Origin: Rhodocyclaceae bacterium
GTDB lineage: Bacteria > Pseudomonadota > Gammaproteobacteria > Burkholderiales > Rhodocyclaceae
Reading direction: 5' to 3'
Assembly: GCA_004379165.1 (NCBI GenBank)
Contig: NKXK01000040.1
Span: forward strand, 1-59,347
DNA length: 59,347 bases
Made by a program: the position numbers and the translations under genes. The notes beneath the pieces were generated by a model that had not been told where the DNA came from, searched no databases, and saw only the letters and a list, made by a program, of their open reading frames with translations. Of this stretch, positions 40,664 through 47,530 are shown in pieces. How positions within the stretch are numbered: the stretch's first letter is position 1; every line of letters starts with the position of its first letter.

Positions 40664-41272
40664 CTACTTGATCTGCTGAAGTGCAAGTTGCACCAACACC
40701 TCGATACGTTTTGATGTGTTATCCCTGCCAATTTCTTTCGCCGATCGCTTGTCTCCAGCGGCCTTAGATTCTGCCACCGAAAGAATTGGCGCCCCACCAA
40801 CGTCACCGGCTATTTGATTTATTCCTTGCATGCCGAGATGGGGAATGCAAGCCGCTTTGGTGCCCGGACGCAAAACCACAAGTTTTGAAACGGCATTAGC
40901 TCTGGCACCGCAAAAGATCACCAGATCGGAGATATCAGCGAGTTCGGCGTTCAATCGGTTGACATTGTCATTTTTCCTAGCCTCCGCGAAGCTTGCTTCA
41001 GAGCGCCCTGTTCTGGCTTTGTACTCGACCCCTGTGAAGGCATTGGTAACCGTAACATCGCTTCGAGCCAAATTAGGAATTCCGACCAGCGGCCCGAGCT
41101 TAAGCAGTAGCAAGTCGAGATTTTTGCCTGTTGTACCTGACGCAGGCCTAATGTTTTCCTCCTCCCTGCTACCGGGGCAAGACAGAACAATAGCAACCTC
41201 GCTTTTCCGCCCTCTCTCGAAATGGCACGAGCGATCTGAATTGGCTTGAATCTGATCTAGGACTATTGGCAT
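40664..41272 (-). CDS. Uracil-DNA glycosylase-superfamily-like protein
   Basis: 202 residues. SEVAIVLSCPGSREEENIRP and ASGTTGKNLDLLLLKLG follow the order of the motif PG..E....P..G..G..L of the family 4/5 uracil-DNA glycosylases. DVTVTNAFTGVEY matches the second strand motif, LVIFCGARANAVSKLV the third, and HLGMQGINQI lies where HPS is expected. The usual catalytic and proline-serine residues are changed, so activity is uncertain and it may bind or cut another base. RBS GAGG. It is divergent from the XRE regulator and shares its operator region. Confidence 0.7.
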   Translation of the reverse strand: MPIVLDQIQANSDRSCHFERGRKSEVAIVLSCPGSREEENIRPASGTTGKNLDLLLLKLGPLVGIPNLARSDVTVTNAFTGVEYKARTGRSEASFAEARKNDNVNRLNAELADISDLVIFCGARANAVSKLVVLRPGTKAACIPHLGMQGINQIAGDVGGAPILSVAESKAAGDKRSAKEIGRDNTSKRIEVLVQLALQQIK

Positions 41273-41280
41273 AGGAACCT

Positions 41281-41320
41281 CGCATATATTGGAGCAGGCT
41301 ATTCTGTACCATATATGCGG
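41281..41320. promoter_or_regulatory. Divergent operator between the UDG-like gene and the XRE regulator
   Basis: CGCATATAT (41281-41289) and ATATATGCG (41311-41319) form a perfect inverted repeat with 21 bases between. TGTACCATATAT at the right arm matches the motif found upstream of alpA. TATATG on both arms could serve as -10 elements. It is the natural place for XRE binding. Confidence 0.6.
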
Positions 41321-41380
41321 GTGCGTAAATGCGGCTAACCGGTCAAATTGCCCCGCATGCGCGGCGGGGACAAGACACTG

Positions 41381-41620
41381 ATGAAAGCTTTCGGACTGGA
41401 GCTGAGTTCGCTCCGGAAAGCTGCGCGCCTATCGCAAGAGGAGTTGGCCTACCGGGCGAAGGTCAATCGGACCTACGTAGCCAAACTCGAACTTGGCGAG
41501 AACCAACCTACCCTGACAAGCATGCAGAATTTGGCAGGCGCATTGGGGAAACCTCTGCCAGAGATGATCGCAAACGCCCTTGAGCGCTACGACGCCTTGA
41601 CGGAGATCGAGCAGGCGTAA
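41381..41620 (+). CDS. XRE-family transcriptional regulator
   Basis: 79 residues from MKAFGLELSSLRKAARLS; the frame can extend back to 41348. Single Cro/CI-type helix-turn-helix: LRKAARLSQEELAYRAKVNRTYVAKLELG, then PTLTSMQNLAGALGKPL, a complete five-helix domain with no other domain. It is divergent from the UDG-like gene and has a perfect inverted repeat between them. Probably the element's repressor or immunity regulator. Confidence 0.85.
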   Translation: MKAFGLELSSLRKAARLSQEELAYRAKVNRTYVAKLELGENQPTLTSMQNLAGALGKPLPEMIANALERYDALTEIEQA

Positions 41621-41645
41621 GCCTTCCGAATTGGAGGGGTGGCTA

Positions 41646-41694
41646 TTTCCCGTTGCTCCCGTTACCCCTAGGGATGGGGGAGAACGGGAGGAAC
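41646..41694. repeat. Nested palindrome, copy 1
   Basis: TTCCCG...CCCCTAGGG...GGGGGA...CGGGAGG, with an outer and an inner arm pair around CCTAGG. It lies between the XRE gene and the 94-residue ORF. Confidence 0.75.
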
Positions 41695-41714
41695 ATGACT
41701 ACAGGAGATAATTA

Positions 41715-41999
41715 ATGAGCAATGCGCAGGCCAAGTGCGAACGCACTGGAAAGGTAATTCCGCTATCGGAAGGAGCGTATGTCGCCTCTCCTGGGACAGG
41801 AGAGTGGGCCTTTGTCGCGACGGATGCGCCAGAGCAGCCTAGCGATTACTCGGTGGCTGTAGCCAGTCTGAGCAAGTCCCCAGAAGCCTTGGTGGATTGG
41901 ATCGCGCACCTGAATGAGAAATCGTGGTTTGATCCGAAGAAGCTGGCCGACTTCTTTACCCGCTTCCGCAAGCAGAACAAGCTGTTCCACGCCCTGTAG
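41715..41999 (+). CDS. Hypothetical protein in the element
   Basis: 94 residues with MSNAQAKCERTGKVIPLS at the start; AGGAGATAA precedes the ATG. GAYVASPGTGEWAFVATDA and LNEKSWFDPKKLADFFTRF give a soluble, mixed protein. No family recognised. It is bracketed by palindrome copies 1 and 2, which suggests it is a separate transcription unit. Its role is unknown. Confidence 0.65.
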   Translation: MSNAQAKCERTGKVIPLSEGAYVASPGTGEWAFVATDAPEQPSDYSVAVASLSKSPEALVDWIAHLNEKSWFDPKKLADFFTRFRKQNKLFHAL

Positions 42000-42003
42000 C
42001 CTA

Positions 42004-42058
42004 TTTTCCCGCCGTCCCCGTTCCCCCTAGGGAGGGGGAACGCAAGGGGAGGGGGGAA
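42004..42058. repeat. Nested palindrome, copy 2
   Basis: CGTTCCCCC-TA-GGGAGGGGGAACG as inner arms, with TTCCCG and GGGGGGAA as outer arms, ends two bases before the 65-residue ORF stop on the minus strand. Confidence 0.75.
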
Positions 42059-42060
42059 GG

Positions 42061-42258
42061 TTACTTCGGCTTGGGGGAGTGCCGATCTATCAAGCTCTGC
42101 ACCTCCCCCCACGCCAAGTGTTCAGCTTGGGGACGGGGGTAGTTGGCTTCGTACTCAAGGATTCCGGCTCTCTCCTCGAAATACTCCCTCGCCCATTGGG
42201 GGAGACTCTCCACCAATTTCGCCAACTCCGGATTGGAGGGAGTGACATACTGGCTCAT
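42061..42258 (-). CDS. Small hypothetical protein between palindromes
   Basis: 65 residues: MSQYVTPSNPELAKLVESL, then QWAREYFEERAGILEYEANY and a short tail. Acidic and helical, with no known family. It lies on the minus strand downstream of the FtsZ-C-terminal-like gene and could be the last member of that operon, though two palindromes lie between them. The ribosome site is weak. Confidence 0.5.
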   Translation of the reverse strand: MSQYVTPSNPELAKLVESLPQWAREYFEERAGILEYEANYPRPQAEHLAWGEVQSLIDRHSPKPK

Positions 42259-42269
42259 CCCATCTCCAG

Positions 42270-42313
42270 TTCCCGTAGCCCTCCCCCTTTAGGGGAAGCG
42301 GGAACAACGGGAA
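42270..42313. repeat. Nested palindrome, copy 3
   Basis: TTCCCGTAG...CCCCCTTTAGGGG...GCGGGAAC-AACGGGAA. It has the same layout as copies 1, 2 and 4. Confidence 0.7.
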
Positions 42314-42347
42314 AGCCGATTATCAGATACCCAGTTCGCTCACTCCC

Positions 42348-42392
42348 CTTCCCGTTGCCATCCCACCCTAAGGGTGACGGGAGCGCCGGGAA
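42348..42392. repeat. Nested palindrome, copy 4
   Basis: TTCCCGTTGCC...CCCACCCTAAGGGTGACGGG...CCGGGAA, overlapping no gene, and ends 12 bases from the FtsZ-like gene's stop. Confidence 0.7.
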
Positions 42393-42403
42393 ACTGTATC
42401 GGC

Positions 42404-43051
42404 TCATTCCGGGAATACCGCAAACACTGAGCAGATGGGGGTGTCGCCTAGAATGATCGGAGCGGCCACTAGCCGCCAAGCATCGGGGGCAAGCGTTTCG
42501 GCGGCCCTGCCCACTTGCCGAACCGCCTCCACCCAAGTTGCCCCCTGAGGTGCGAATACAACGGCCATCACCCCAGAAATCTGGGCATGGTCGCCCGCCG
42601 CCAATACCGACTCCGCGAGCCTTAGCGTCTCCGTAACTGCTTCGTCAGATTCGGCCATGACGAGCACAGCCCGCTTCCCTGACCGAAGAATCGAGCAAAC
42701 ATCGTCCCAATCAACGCCAACACCCCCTAGCGAGAATGCCGGGGCCAATACAGTATGGGCAATACTATCGAGCACCGGAAAGGGGCTGGCTGCCATCGAA
42801 ACCACTATTCGGTGTTCCTGGTGCTGGTCATCCCCAAGAGGCAGCAAGATTTCTACCTCCTGCCGATTCTCGCGTTGGCGGAATACCGCTTCGCATCCAA
42901 CGGTGCTGCCGGAACCAGAGATCGGGAGGACATCAACCAGCCCCCGGAAGCTCTCGGCAACTCGGTCTATCTCCAACCTTCCAGCCACAACGCCGACGGT
43001 TACGTCGCAAGGCCCCTGTTCCGAATCAGGGGGTAAAAAGGCAATAGTCAT
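42404..43051 (-). CDS. FtsZ C-terminal-domain-like protein
   Basis: 215 residues. Residues about 90-215 follow the FtsZ C-terminal half in order: a helix before the T7 loop (DSIAHTVLAPAFSLGG), the T7-loop-like GVDWDDV at 112-118 (FtsZ N-V-D-F-A-D-V; both acidic residues kept, N to G), a segment SGKRAVLVMAES (FtsZ: MGKA.MG.G), ETLRLAESVLAAGDHAQISGV(end), MAVVFAPQGATWVEAVRQV (beta strand and helix), and PIILGDTPICSVFAVF. There is no GGGTGTG tubulin signature, so the GTP-binding half is missing. It follows the leucine-rich-repeat gene by 9 bases. Homology is my reading of the pattern, not a search. Confidence 0.55.
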   Translation of the reverse strand: MTIAFLPPDSEQGPCDVTVGVVAGRLEIDRVAESFRGLVDVLPISGSGSTVGCEAVFRQRENRQEVEILLPLGDDQHQEHRIVVSMAASPFPVLDSIAHTVLAPAFSLGGVGVDWDDVCSILRSGKRAVLVMAESDEAVTETLRLAESVLAAGDHAQISGVMAVVFAPQGATWVEAVRQVGRAAETLAPDAWRLVAAPIILGDTPICSVFAVFPE

Positions 43052-43060
43052 AACAATCCA

Positions 43061-44581
43061 TCAATTCTCTGTAATCGTGATAGACGACACGTCTGTTCCT
43101 GGTCCTTCCATCAAGGTATCTACCGAGACTATATCCGCCTCGGTCATACCGTACGACCGAACAAAATCGTCACAAGCTTCCAAGGAACAAATCATCGCAG
43201 CCCAGCGGGAATTCAGAGATTCATAAACCTCACCCTTAAACCGAAAGACCCGCTTATCCGGGTTTGATGTTATCGCCCGTAAGCAAGCCTGATCGGGCTC
43301 AAAATCAAGCATAACGGTTAGTCTGTCGCCCCGATGGCAAACGAGTTTGGTTAGCGCAGCCGCATCTGCCAGCTCCAGCCCTTCGACCGATAGACGCCCC
43401 CGATGCTTGGACAATGCGTCTGCTACGCCGATACCGAGCGATGAAACTGAAAAGCTGACCTCTCCACCAAGGGTCGCTAACACTTCAGCTGACTTCTGAT
43501 CTAGGCCGGCGATCCGTCCAAGGTACAAATTCCCAGCGAAGCCCCGAAACTCATTCAATGCAAACGGTGCAAATTCAGTGCCATCATGAAACGACATATA
43601 GCGAGTACTCCAACCCGAAAGCAACTTCGCCGAATGGGCATCAAGTAGCCTTATACCCAAGCGAACACTCCCACATTCGAATCCCTTGAGGTAATCAAGC
43701 GCCTCAGGGGTAATGTCGGAGAAGACGCTTAAATCGAGTTGAGCCGCCCTATCGAGGGTAGGCAAAAGCCCATCGTCCATAAGTCGTCTCGCAAGGAAAA
43801 TATCCAAGACAAAACGCTCTCCATCTGGACGCGGAATACCATGCCCGTCGAGATAACGCCCCAATTGGTTGATATCCAAAGGTGGCTTCTGTTCTTCATA
43901 GGAACTGGACCACCAACTGCAATCTACGACGTAGATCAGTGTGCCATCTTTCTGAATACTGACCCGCTTGCTAGGATTTCCCGACAGCGCGAGTTGTGCT
44001 GCTTCAGATATTCGACGAGGCAGCCAGATCTGCAGTTCGTATCCATCGTGCTTCGCCAATATTTCGGCCACCTCTGGCGTAAGTTCATCATCTCGAATTC
44101 CGACGCTTAGCTCATGTGTGTGCTGCCTGAGGCAATCTGCAACCATCGGCGACAATGATGGAAGCGACAAATGGAGTGGGCTGTCGCACATATCCTTGGG
44201 TGGTGCCTTACCCACAATGCCCCGAGCGGCCTTCACTGATAGCGGGCTTCCAATATGTAACGTTCGGATAGGCTTGCCACCGAATTCCCAGCCCCCTAAT
44301 GCATATGCAGCATCGTCATCGAGGCCGATTAGATTTGGAAGTGCGAGAAGTCCGGTTTTCAGCCTTCTCAATTTAAGAGCATGCCCTAGCGGCAAATCTT
44401 CGATCCCCAGCCAGAAATACTCCAGAGGTCCGATATCCGATACAAGGCGATCAAGAGCAGTATCTGTGCAAGACCGGAAGTCGCTGAGATCAAGCCACGG
44501 CAAATTTGAGTGTTGGTGTAATGTCAGATATGTGCTCTCACCAGAGAGAATGGCATCGACAGTTTGCAGATCAAGTTCCAT
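43061..44581 (-). CDS. Leucine-rich-repeat-like protein
   Basis: 506 residues from MELDLQTVDAILSGES, preceded by GAGGAAGG; the frame extends 26 residues more without support. Repeated units of about 20-25 residues in the pattern L.L....l....a..L..h.G.L.L recur throughout: LPWLDLSDFRSCTDTALDRL, LDLSVFSDITPEALDYLKGF, LYLGRIAGLDQKSAEVLATL, LSVEGLELADAAALTKLVCH. This is the LRR variant seen in some bacterial proteins. No signal peptide, ATPase or enzyme domain. A binding or sensor role is inferred; the next gene is FtsZ-like and probably its partner. Confidence 0.7.
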   Translation of the reverse strand: MELDLQTVDAILSGESTYLTLHQHSNLPWLDLSDFRSCTDTALDRLVSDIGPLEYFWLGIEDLPLGHALKLRRLKTGLLALPNLIGLDDDAAYALGGWEFGGKPIRTLHIGSPLSVKAARGIVGKAPPKDMCDSPLHLSLPSLSPMVADCLRQHTHELSVGIRDDELTPEVAEILAKHDGYELQIWLPRRISEAAQLALSGNPSKRVSIQKDGTLIYVVDCSWWSSSYEEQKPPLDINQLGRYLDGHGIPRPDGERFVLDIFLARRLMDDGLLPTLDRAAQLDLSVFSDITPEALDYLKGFECGSVRLGIRLLDAHSAKLLSGWSTRYMSFHDGTEFAPFALNEFRGFAGNLYLGRIAGLDQKSAEVLATLGGEVSFSVSSLGIGVADALSKHRGRLSVEGLELADAAALTKLVCHRGDRLTVMLDFEPDQACLRAITSNPDKRVFRFKGEVYESLNSRWAAMICSLEACDDFVRSYGMTEADIVSVDTLMEGPGTDVSSITITEN

Positions 44582-44628
44582 TGCCTTCCTCAAGGGGGCG
44601 GGACAGCAATCTCGCCCCCGTTCAAACA

Positions 44629-44829
44629 TTACGACTGAATTTTCCGCCAGCGCACCCATTGGTCACAGGTCGTGCTGTAGTGGATCGTGTCGCCACAACG
44701 ATTCGAGCTACGGTTCTCACACTTGGCGTAATCGTCCGCCTTTACGTGATGCGCCATCTCGATCAATTTGCTGCCATCATAATATTCGCACGTGTAGCAC
44801 TGCTGCACGCATGCTGGACCACCGGCCAT
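44629..44829 (-). CDS. Small cysteine-rich protein
   Basis: 66 residues with six cysteines (CVQQCYTCEYY, then Cys37, Cys45 and Cys55), a pattern fit for zinc binding; no known family. The ATG has AGGAG immediately upstream. It ends 47 bases before the LRR gene start and is the first gene of the predicted three-gene operon. Its role is unknown. Confidence 0.65.
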   Translation of the reverse strand: MAGGPACVQQCYTCEYYDGSKLIEMAHHVKADDYAKCENRSSNRCGDTIHYSTTCDQWVRWRKIQS

Positions 44830-45022
44830 CTTCTTCTCCTGAGTAATTTAAGGGAGAGAAAATTTTGCCCAGCAGGAAGAGCGACGTGGGAAATTTCGTA
44901 AGCACCGCCCGGAAACCCTTGCCGTTAAAGGGAAGTCTCGCCGCCTCCCTTCCTTCAAGGCTTTTCGGGCGTTACCTCGAAAAATTTGGCGCGGCCCAAT
45001 AGGCTGGATTACCATTTGGCTC

Positions 45023-45943
45023 ATGCCAGCCACATTAGACAACCAGCTTGTAGTCGCCCTTTCCGCTCGTGCCCTGTTCGATTTCGAGGAAGAGAATCAG
45101 GTGTTCGAGGCGCAGGACGATACCGCATATATGCAGCTTCAACTCTCCCGCCTGGAGAGTGCAGCAAAACCAGGGTGCGCGTTCCCGTTGGTCAAGAAAT
45201 TGCTCGCACTGAACACGACCGGAGAGCAGCGCGTAGAAGTCATCATTGTTTCCAGAAACGACCCTGTTTCCGGATTACGCGTATTCCGATCAGCAGATCA
45301 CCACGGACTTGGCCTGACCCGGGGCGTATTCACGAGGGGCAGACCTGCCTATCGTTACCTTACTCCTCTCGGCGCCAATCTGTTTCTCTCCGCCCACGAA
45401 GAGGACGTCAGGAACGCCTTACAGGCTGGCTACCCGGCAGCGCGTGTATTCGCCCAATCGGCAATTGAGGCCGACCGCCATCCCCACGAAATCCGGATTG
45501 CCTTTGACGGCGACGCGGTATTGTTCTCCGATGAGGCCGAGCGGGTATATCAAAGCCAAGGATTGCCCGCATTCACTGAACACGAGCGGAGCAAGGCATT
45601 CCAACCTTTGCCGCCCGGGCCATTCAAGCCGCTACTCGATGCCATTCACAAGCTGCAACTGGCGACCGCGAACGATAGTCCGATCAAGATCAGGACGGCC
45701 TTAGTCACTGCACGAAGCGCCCCCGCCCATGAGCGAGCGATACGAACACTAATGGGCTGGAATATCAGCGTCGATGAAGCGATGTTCCTCGGCGGGTTGG
45801 AGAAAGGGCCATTTCTCAAAGAATTCGAGCCCGATTTCTTCTTCGATGACCAAACCCGTCATTGCCAGTCAGCGGCCTTTGCTGGACCGGTCGGCCACGT
45901 CGTCAGCGGAGTTGCCAACGAATTGGTCGTCCCGGCGGAATAG
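45023..45943 (+). CDS. 5'-nucleotidase (PF06189-type)
   Basis: 306 residues resembling the cytosolic 5'-nucleotidase I family: VVALSARALFDFEEENQ at the N-terminus, RSADHHGLGLTRGVFTRG, IRIAFDGDAVLFSDEAERVY with the HAD-type Asp pair, and LGGLEKGPFLKEFEPDFFFDDQ near the C-terminus. It should dephosphorylate nucleoside monophosphates in the cytoplasm. It is divergent from the Cys-rich gene and is the last gene before the tRNA, so it could drain nucleotides during infection, which is inference. Confidence 0.85.
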   Translation: MPATLDNQLVVALSARALFDFEEENQVFEAQDDTAYMQLQLSRLESAAKPGCAFPLVKKLLALNTTGEQRVEVIIVSRNDPVSGLRVFRSADHHGLGLTRGVFTRGRPAYRYLTPLGANLFLSAHEEDVRNALQAGYPAARVFAQSAIEADRHPHEIRIAFDGDAVLFSDEAERVYQSQGLPAFTEHERSKAFQPLPPGPFKPLLDAIHKLQLATANDSPIKIRTALVTARSAPAHERAIRTLMGWNISVDEAMFLGGLEKGPFLKEFEPDFFFDDQTRHCQSAAFAGPVGHVVSGVANELVVPAE

Positions 45944-45960
45944 CCTCACTCCATCTCACT

Positions 45961-45997
45961 ACGTACCATCGGAAACGATGGGTGGAACGATGGGTAG
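45961..45997 (+). repeat. Candidate integrase arm-type site, right
   Basis: ACGTACCATC-N6-GATGGG then TGGAACGATGGGTAG. It repeats the word order of 36970-37005 near the opposite end of the element, in the same orientation, about 65 bases from the att core. Confidence 0.55.
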
Positions 45998-46000
45998 AAA

Positions 46001-46026
46001 AGAAAACGGCACTCCGAGGAGTGCCG
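46001..46026 (-). terminator. Element-borne terminator for tRNA-Ser
   Basis: On the minus strand CGGCACTCC and GGAGTGCCG form a stem followed by TTTTCT. It lies 37 bases past the tRNA 3' end, inside the element, and replaces the displaced terminator at 36781-36813. Confidence 0.8.
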
Positions 46027-46062
46027 ATTTGCTTATCGTCGCAAGCAGGACGCCACTTGTGG

Positions 46063-46155
46063 TGGCGGAGACGGAGGGATTCGAACCCTCGATGCAGGTT
46101 TTGCCCGCATGCTCCCTTAGCAGGGGAGTGCCTTCGACCTCTCGGCCACGTCTCC
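46063..46155 (-). tRNA. tRNA-Ser (anticodon GCT)
   Basis: Minus-strand class II tRNA with a long variable arm: acceptor GGAGACG, anticodon stem CTCCC/GGGAG with loop CTGCTAA (anticodon GCT), T loop TTCGAAT and CCA encoded. The last 14 bases are the att core, which was regenerated by the element. The 5' end is at 46155. Confidence 0.95.
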
Positions 46156-46211
46156 GAACCTGCTGCACAACGAGGCGCGGATAATATAGCCTCCGCGCCC
46201 TTTGGTCAAAC

Positions 46212-47432
46212 TTACTGATCGAGACCGAAGGTCCGGTGCAGAACGCGGACGGCCAGTTCGAGGTACTTCTCGTCGAGGACGACGGAAATCTTGATCTCGG
46301 AGGTCGAGATCATCTGGATGTTGATCCCGTCATCAGCCAGCGCCTTGAACATTTGCGAAGCGACACCCGGATGCGAGCGCATGCCGACGCCGACGGCCGA
46401 GACCTTGCAGATCTTGTTGTCGCCGGTCACTTCGCGGGCGCCCAGCTTAGCCTTAACGTCTTCGAGGATGCCCATGGCCTTGGCGTACTCGCCGCGATTC
46501 ACGGTGAAGGAGAAGTCGGTGGTGCCATCATGGCCGACGTTCTGGATGATCATGTCGACATCGATGTTGGCATCGGCGATGGCGCCCAGAATCTGGTAGG
46601 CGATACCCGGCTTGTCGGGAACGCCGAGCATGGTCAGCTTGGCTTCGTCGCGATTGAAGGCGATACCGGAAATGATCGGTTGTTCCATGTTCTTGTCTTC
46701 CTCAACAGTAATCAGCGTGCCCTCGCCTTCATCCTGGAAGCTGGAGAGCACGCGCAGTTTGACCTTGTACTTGCCGGCGAATTCGACCGAGCGGATCTGC
46801 AGCACCTTGGAGCCGAGGCTGGCCATTTCCAGCATTTCCTCAAAGGTGATGGTGTCGAGCTTCTTGGCTTCGGGCACGACGCGCGGGTCGGTGGTGTAAA
46901 CGCCATCGACATCGGTGTAGATCTGGCACTCGTCGGCCTTGAGGGCAGCAGCCAGCGCCACGCCCGAGGTATCGGAGCCACCGCGACCCAGGGTCGTGAT
47001 GTTGCCTTCTTCATCGACGCCCTGGAATCCGGCGACAACGACCACCATACCGGCGTCGAGGTCGCGACGCATGTTGGTTTCGTCGATCGAGAGGATACGG
47101 GCTTTGGTAAAAGTGCTGTCAGTCAAAACCTTTACCTGCCCGCCGGTGTAACTACGGGCCGGCACACCGATTTCCTTGAGGGCCATCGCCAGCAGACCAA
47201 TGGTGACCTGCTCGCCAGTCGAGCAAATCTGGTCCAGCTCACGCGGATCGGGGCTCGCGGAAATTTCCTTGGCCAGTGCGATCAGCTTGTTGGTTTCGCC
47301 GCTCATTGCGGAGACGACGACCACTACCTGATGACCCTGTGCCTGGAACTTGGCAACGCGCTTGGCAACATTCTTGATCCGCTCGGGATTACCGACGGAA
47401 GTGCCACCGTATTTCTGAACAATCAACGCCAT
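46212..47432 (-). CDS. lysC: Aspartate kinase
   Basis: First step of the aspartate family pathway (Lys, Thr, Met). 406 residues: ALIVQKYGGTSVGNPERIKN at the N-terminus, GGQVKVLTDSTFTKARI, a kinase core with GRGGSDTSGVALAAAL, and two ACT domains at 265-400 that normally give allosteric feedback by lysine and threonine. It is transcribed towards tRNA-Ser, with no terminator visible between. Confidence 0.96.
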   Translation of the reverse strand: MALIVQKYGGTSVGNPERIKNVAKRVAKFQAQGHQVVVVVSAMSGETNKLIALAKEISASPDPRELDQICSTGEQVTIGLLAMALKEIGVPARSYTGGQVKVLTDSTFTKARILSIDETNMRRDLDAGMVVVVAGFQGVDEEGNITTLGRGGSDTSGVALAAALKADECQIYTDVDGVYTTDPRVVPEAKKLDTITFEEMLEMASLGSKVLQIRSVEFAGKYKVKLRVLSSFQDEGEGTLITVEEDKNMEQPIISGIAFNRDEAKLTMLGVPDKPGIAYQILGAIADANIDVDMIIQNVGHDGTTDFSFTVNRGEYAKAMGILEDVKAKLGAREVTGDNKICKVSAVGVGMRSHPGVASQMFKALADDGINIQMISTSEIKISVVLDEKYLELAVRVLHRTFGLDQ

Positions 47433-47530
47433 GGATTTGTCCGGTTAAACGTTGGAAACATGAAAAAGAGGGCAGGATTTTAACCCACCCCATGCTTTTT
47501 CAGAAGAAACAGGCGCGAGAAATTCGTGCC

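Larger units (their letters stand above)
36850..46076. mobile_element. 9.2 kb integrative element in tRNA-Ser(GCT)
   Basis: Bounded by a 14-base direct repeat (TGGCGGAGACGGAG at 36850-36863 and 46063-46076), of which the right copy is the 3' end of tRNA-Ser. Inside, from left to right: an integrase, a small ORF, an AlpA-type regulator, a RepA-like ATPase, a small ORF, a UDG-like gene with a divergent XRE regulator, two small ORFs among four palindromes, an FtsZ-C-terminal-like gene, a leucine-rich-repeat gene, a Cys-rich gene, and a 5'-nucleotidase. The combination of int, alpA and rep-like ATPase resembles satellite-type elements, but I see no capsid or packaging genes and no conjugation genes. 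Confidence 0.88.

Noticed and set aside
41646..42392. CRISPR array
   Set aside because: The repeats are long palindromes with unequal spacing and genes between them, and no cas genes are present. No CRISPR array was seen elsewhere in the window.
42404..43051. A complete FtsZ or TubZ gene
   Set aside because: There is no GGGTGTG-type signature and the protein is only 215 residues; only the C-terminal half pattern is visible.
36970..45997. The GATGGG/CGATGGGTAG repeat as the true attachment site
   Set aside because: The copies are only partly identical and lie inside both ends. The exact 14-base repeat at the tRNA 3' end, with the swapped terminators, fits better as the crossover core.
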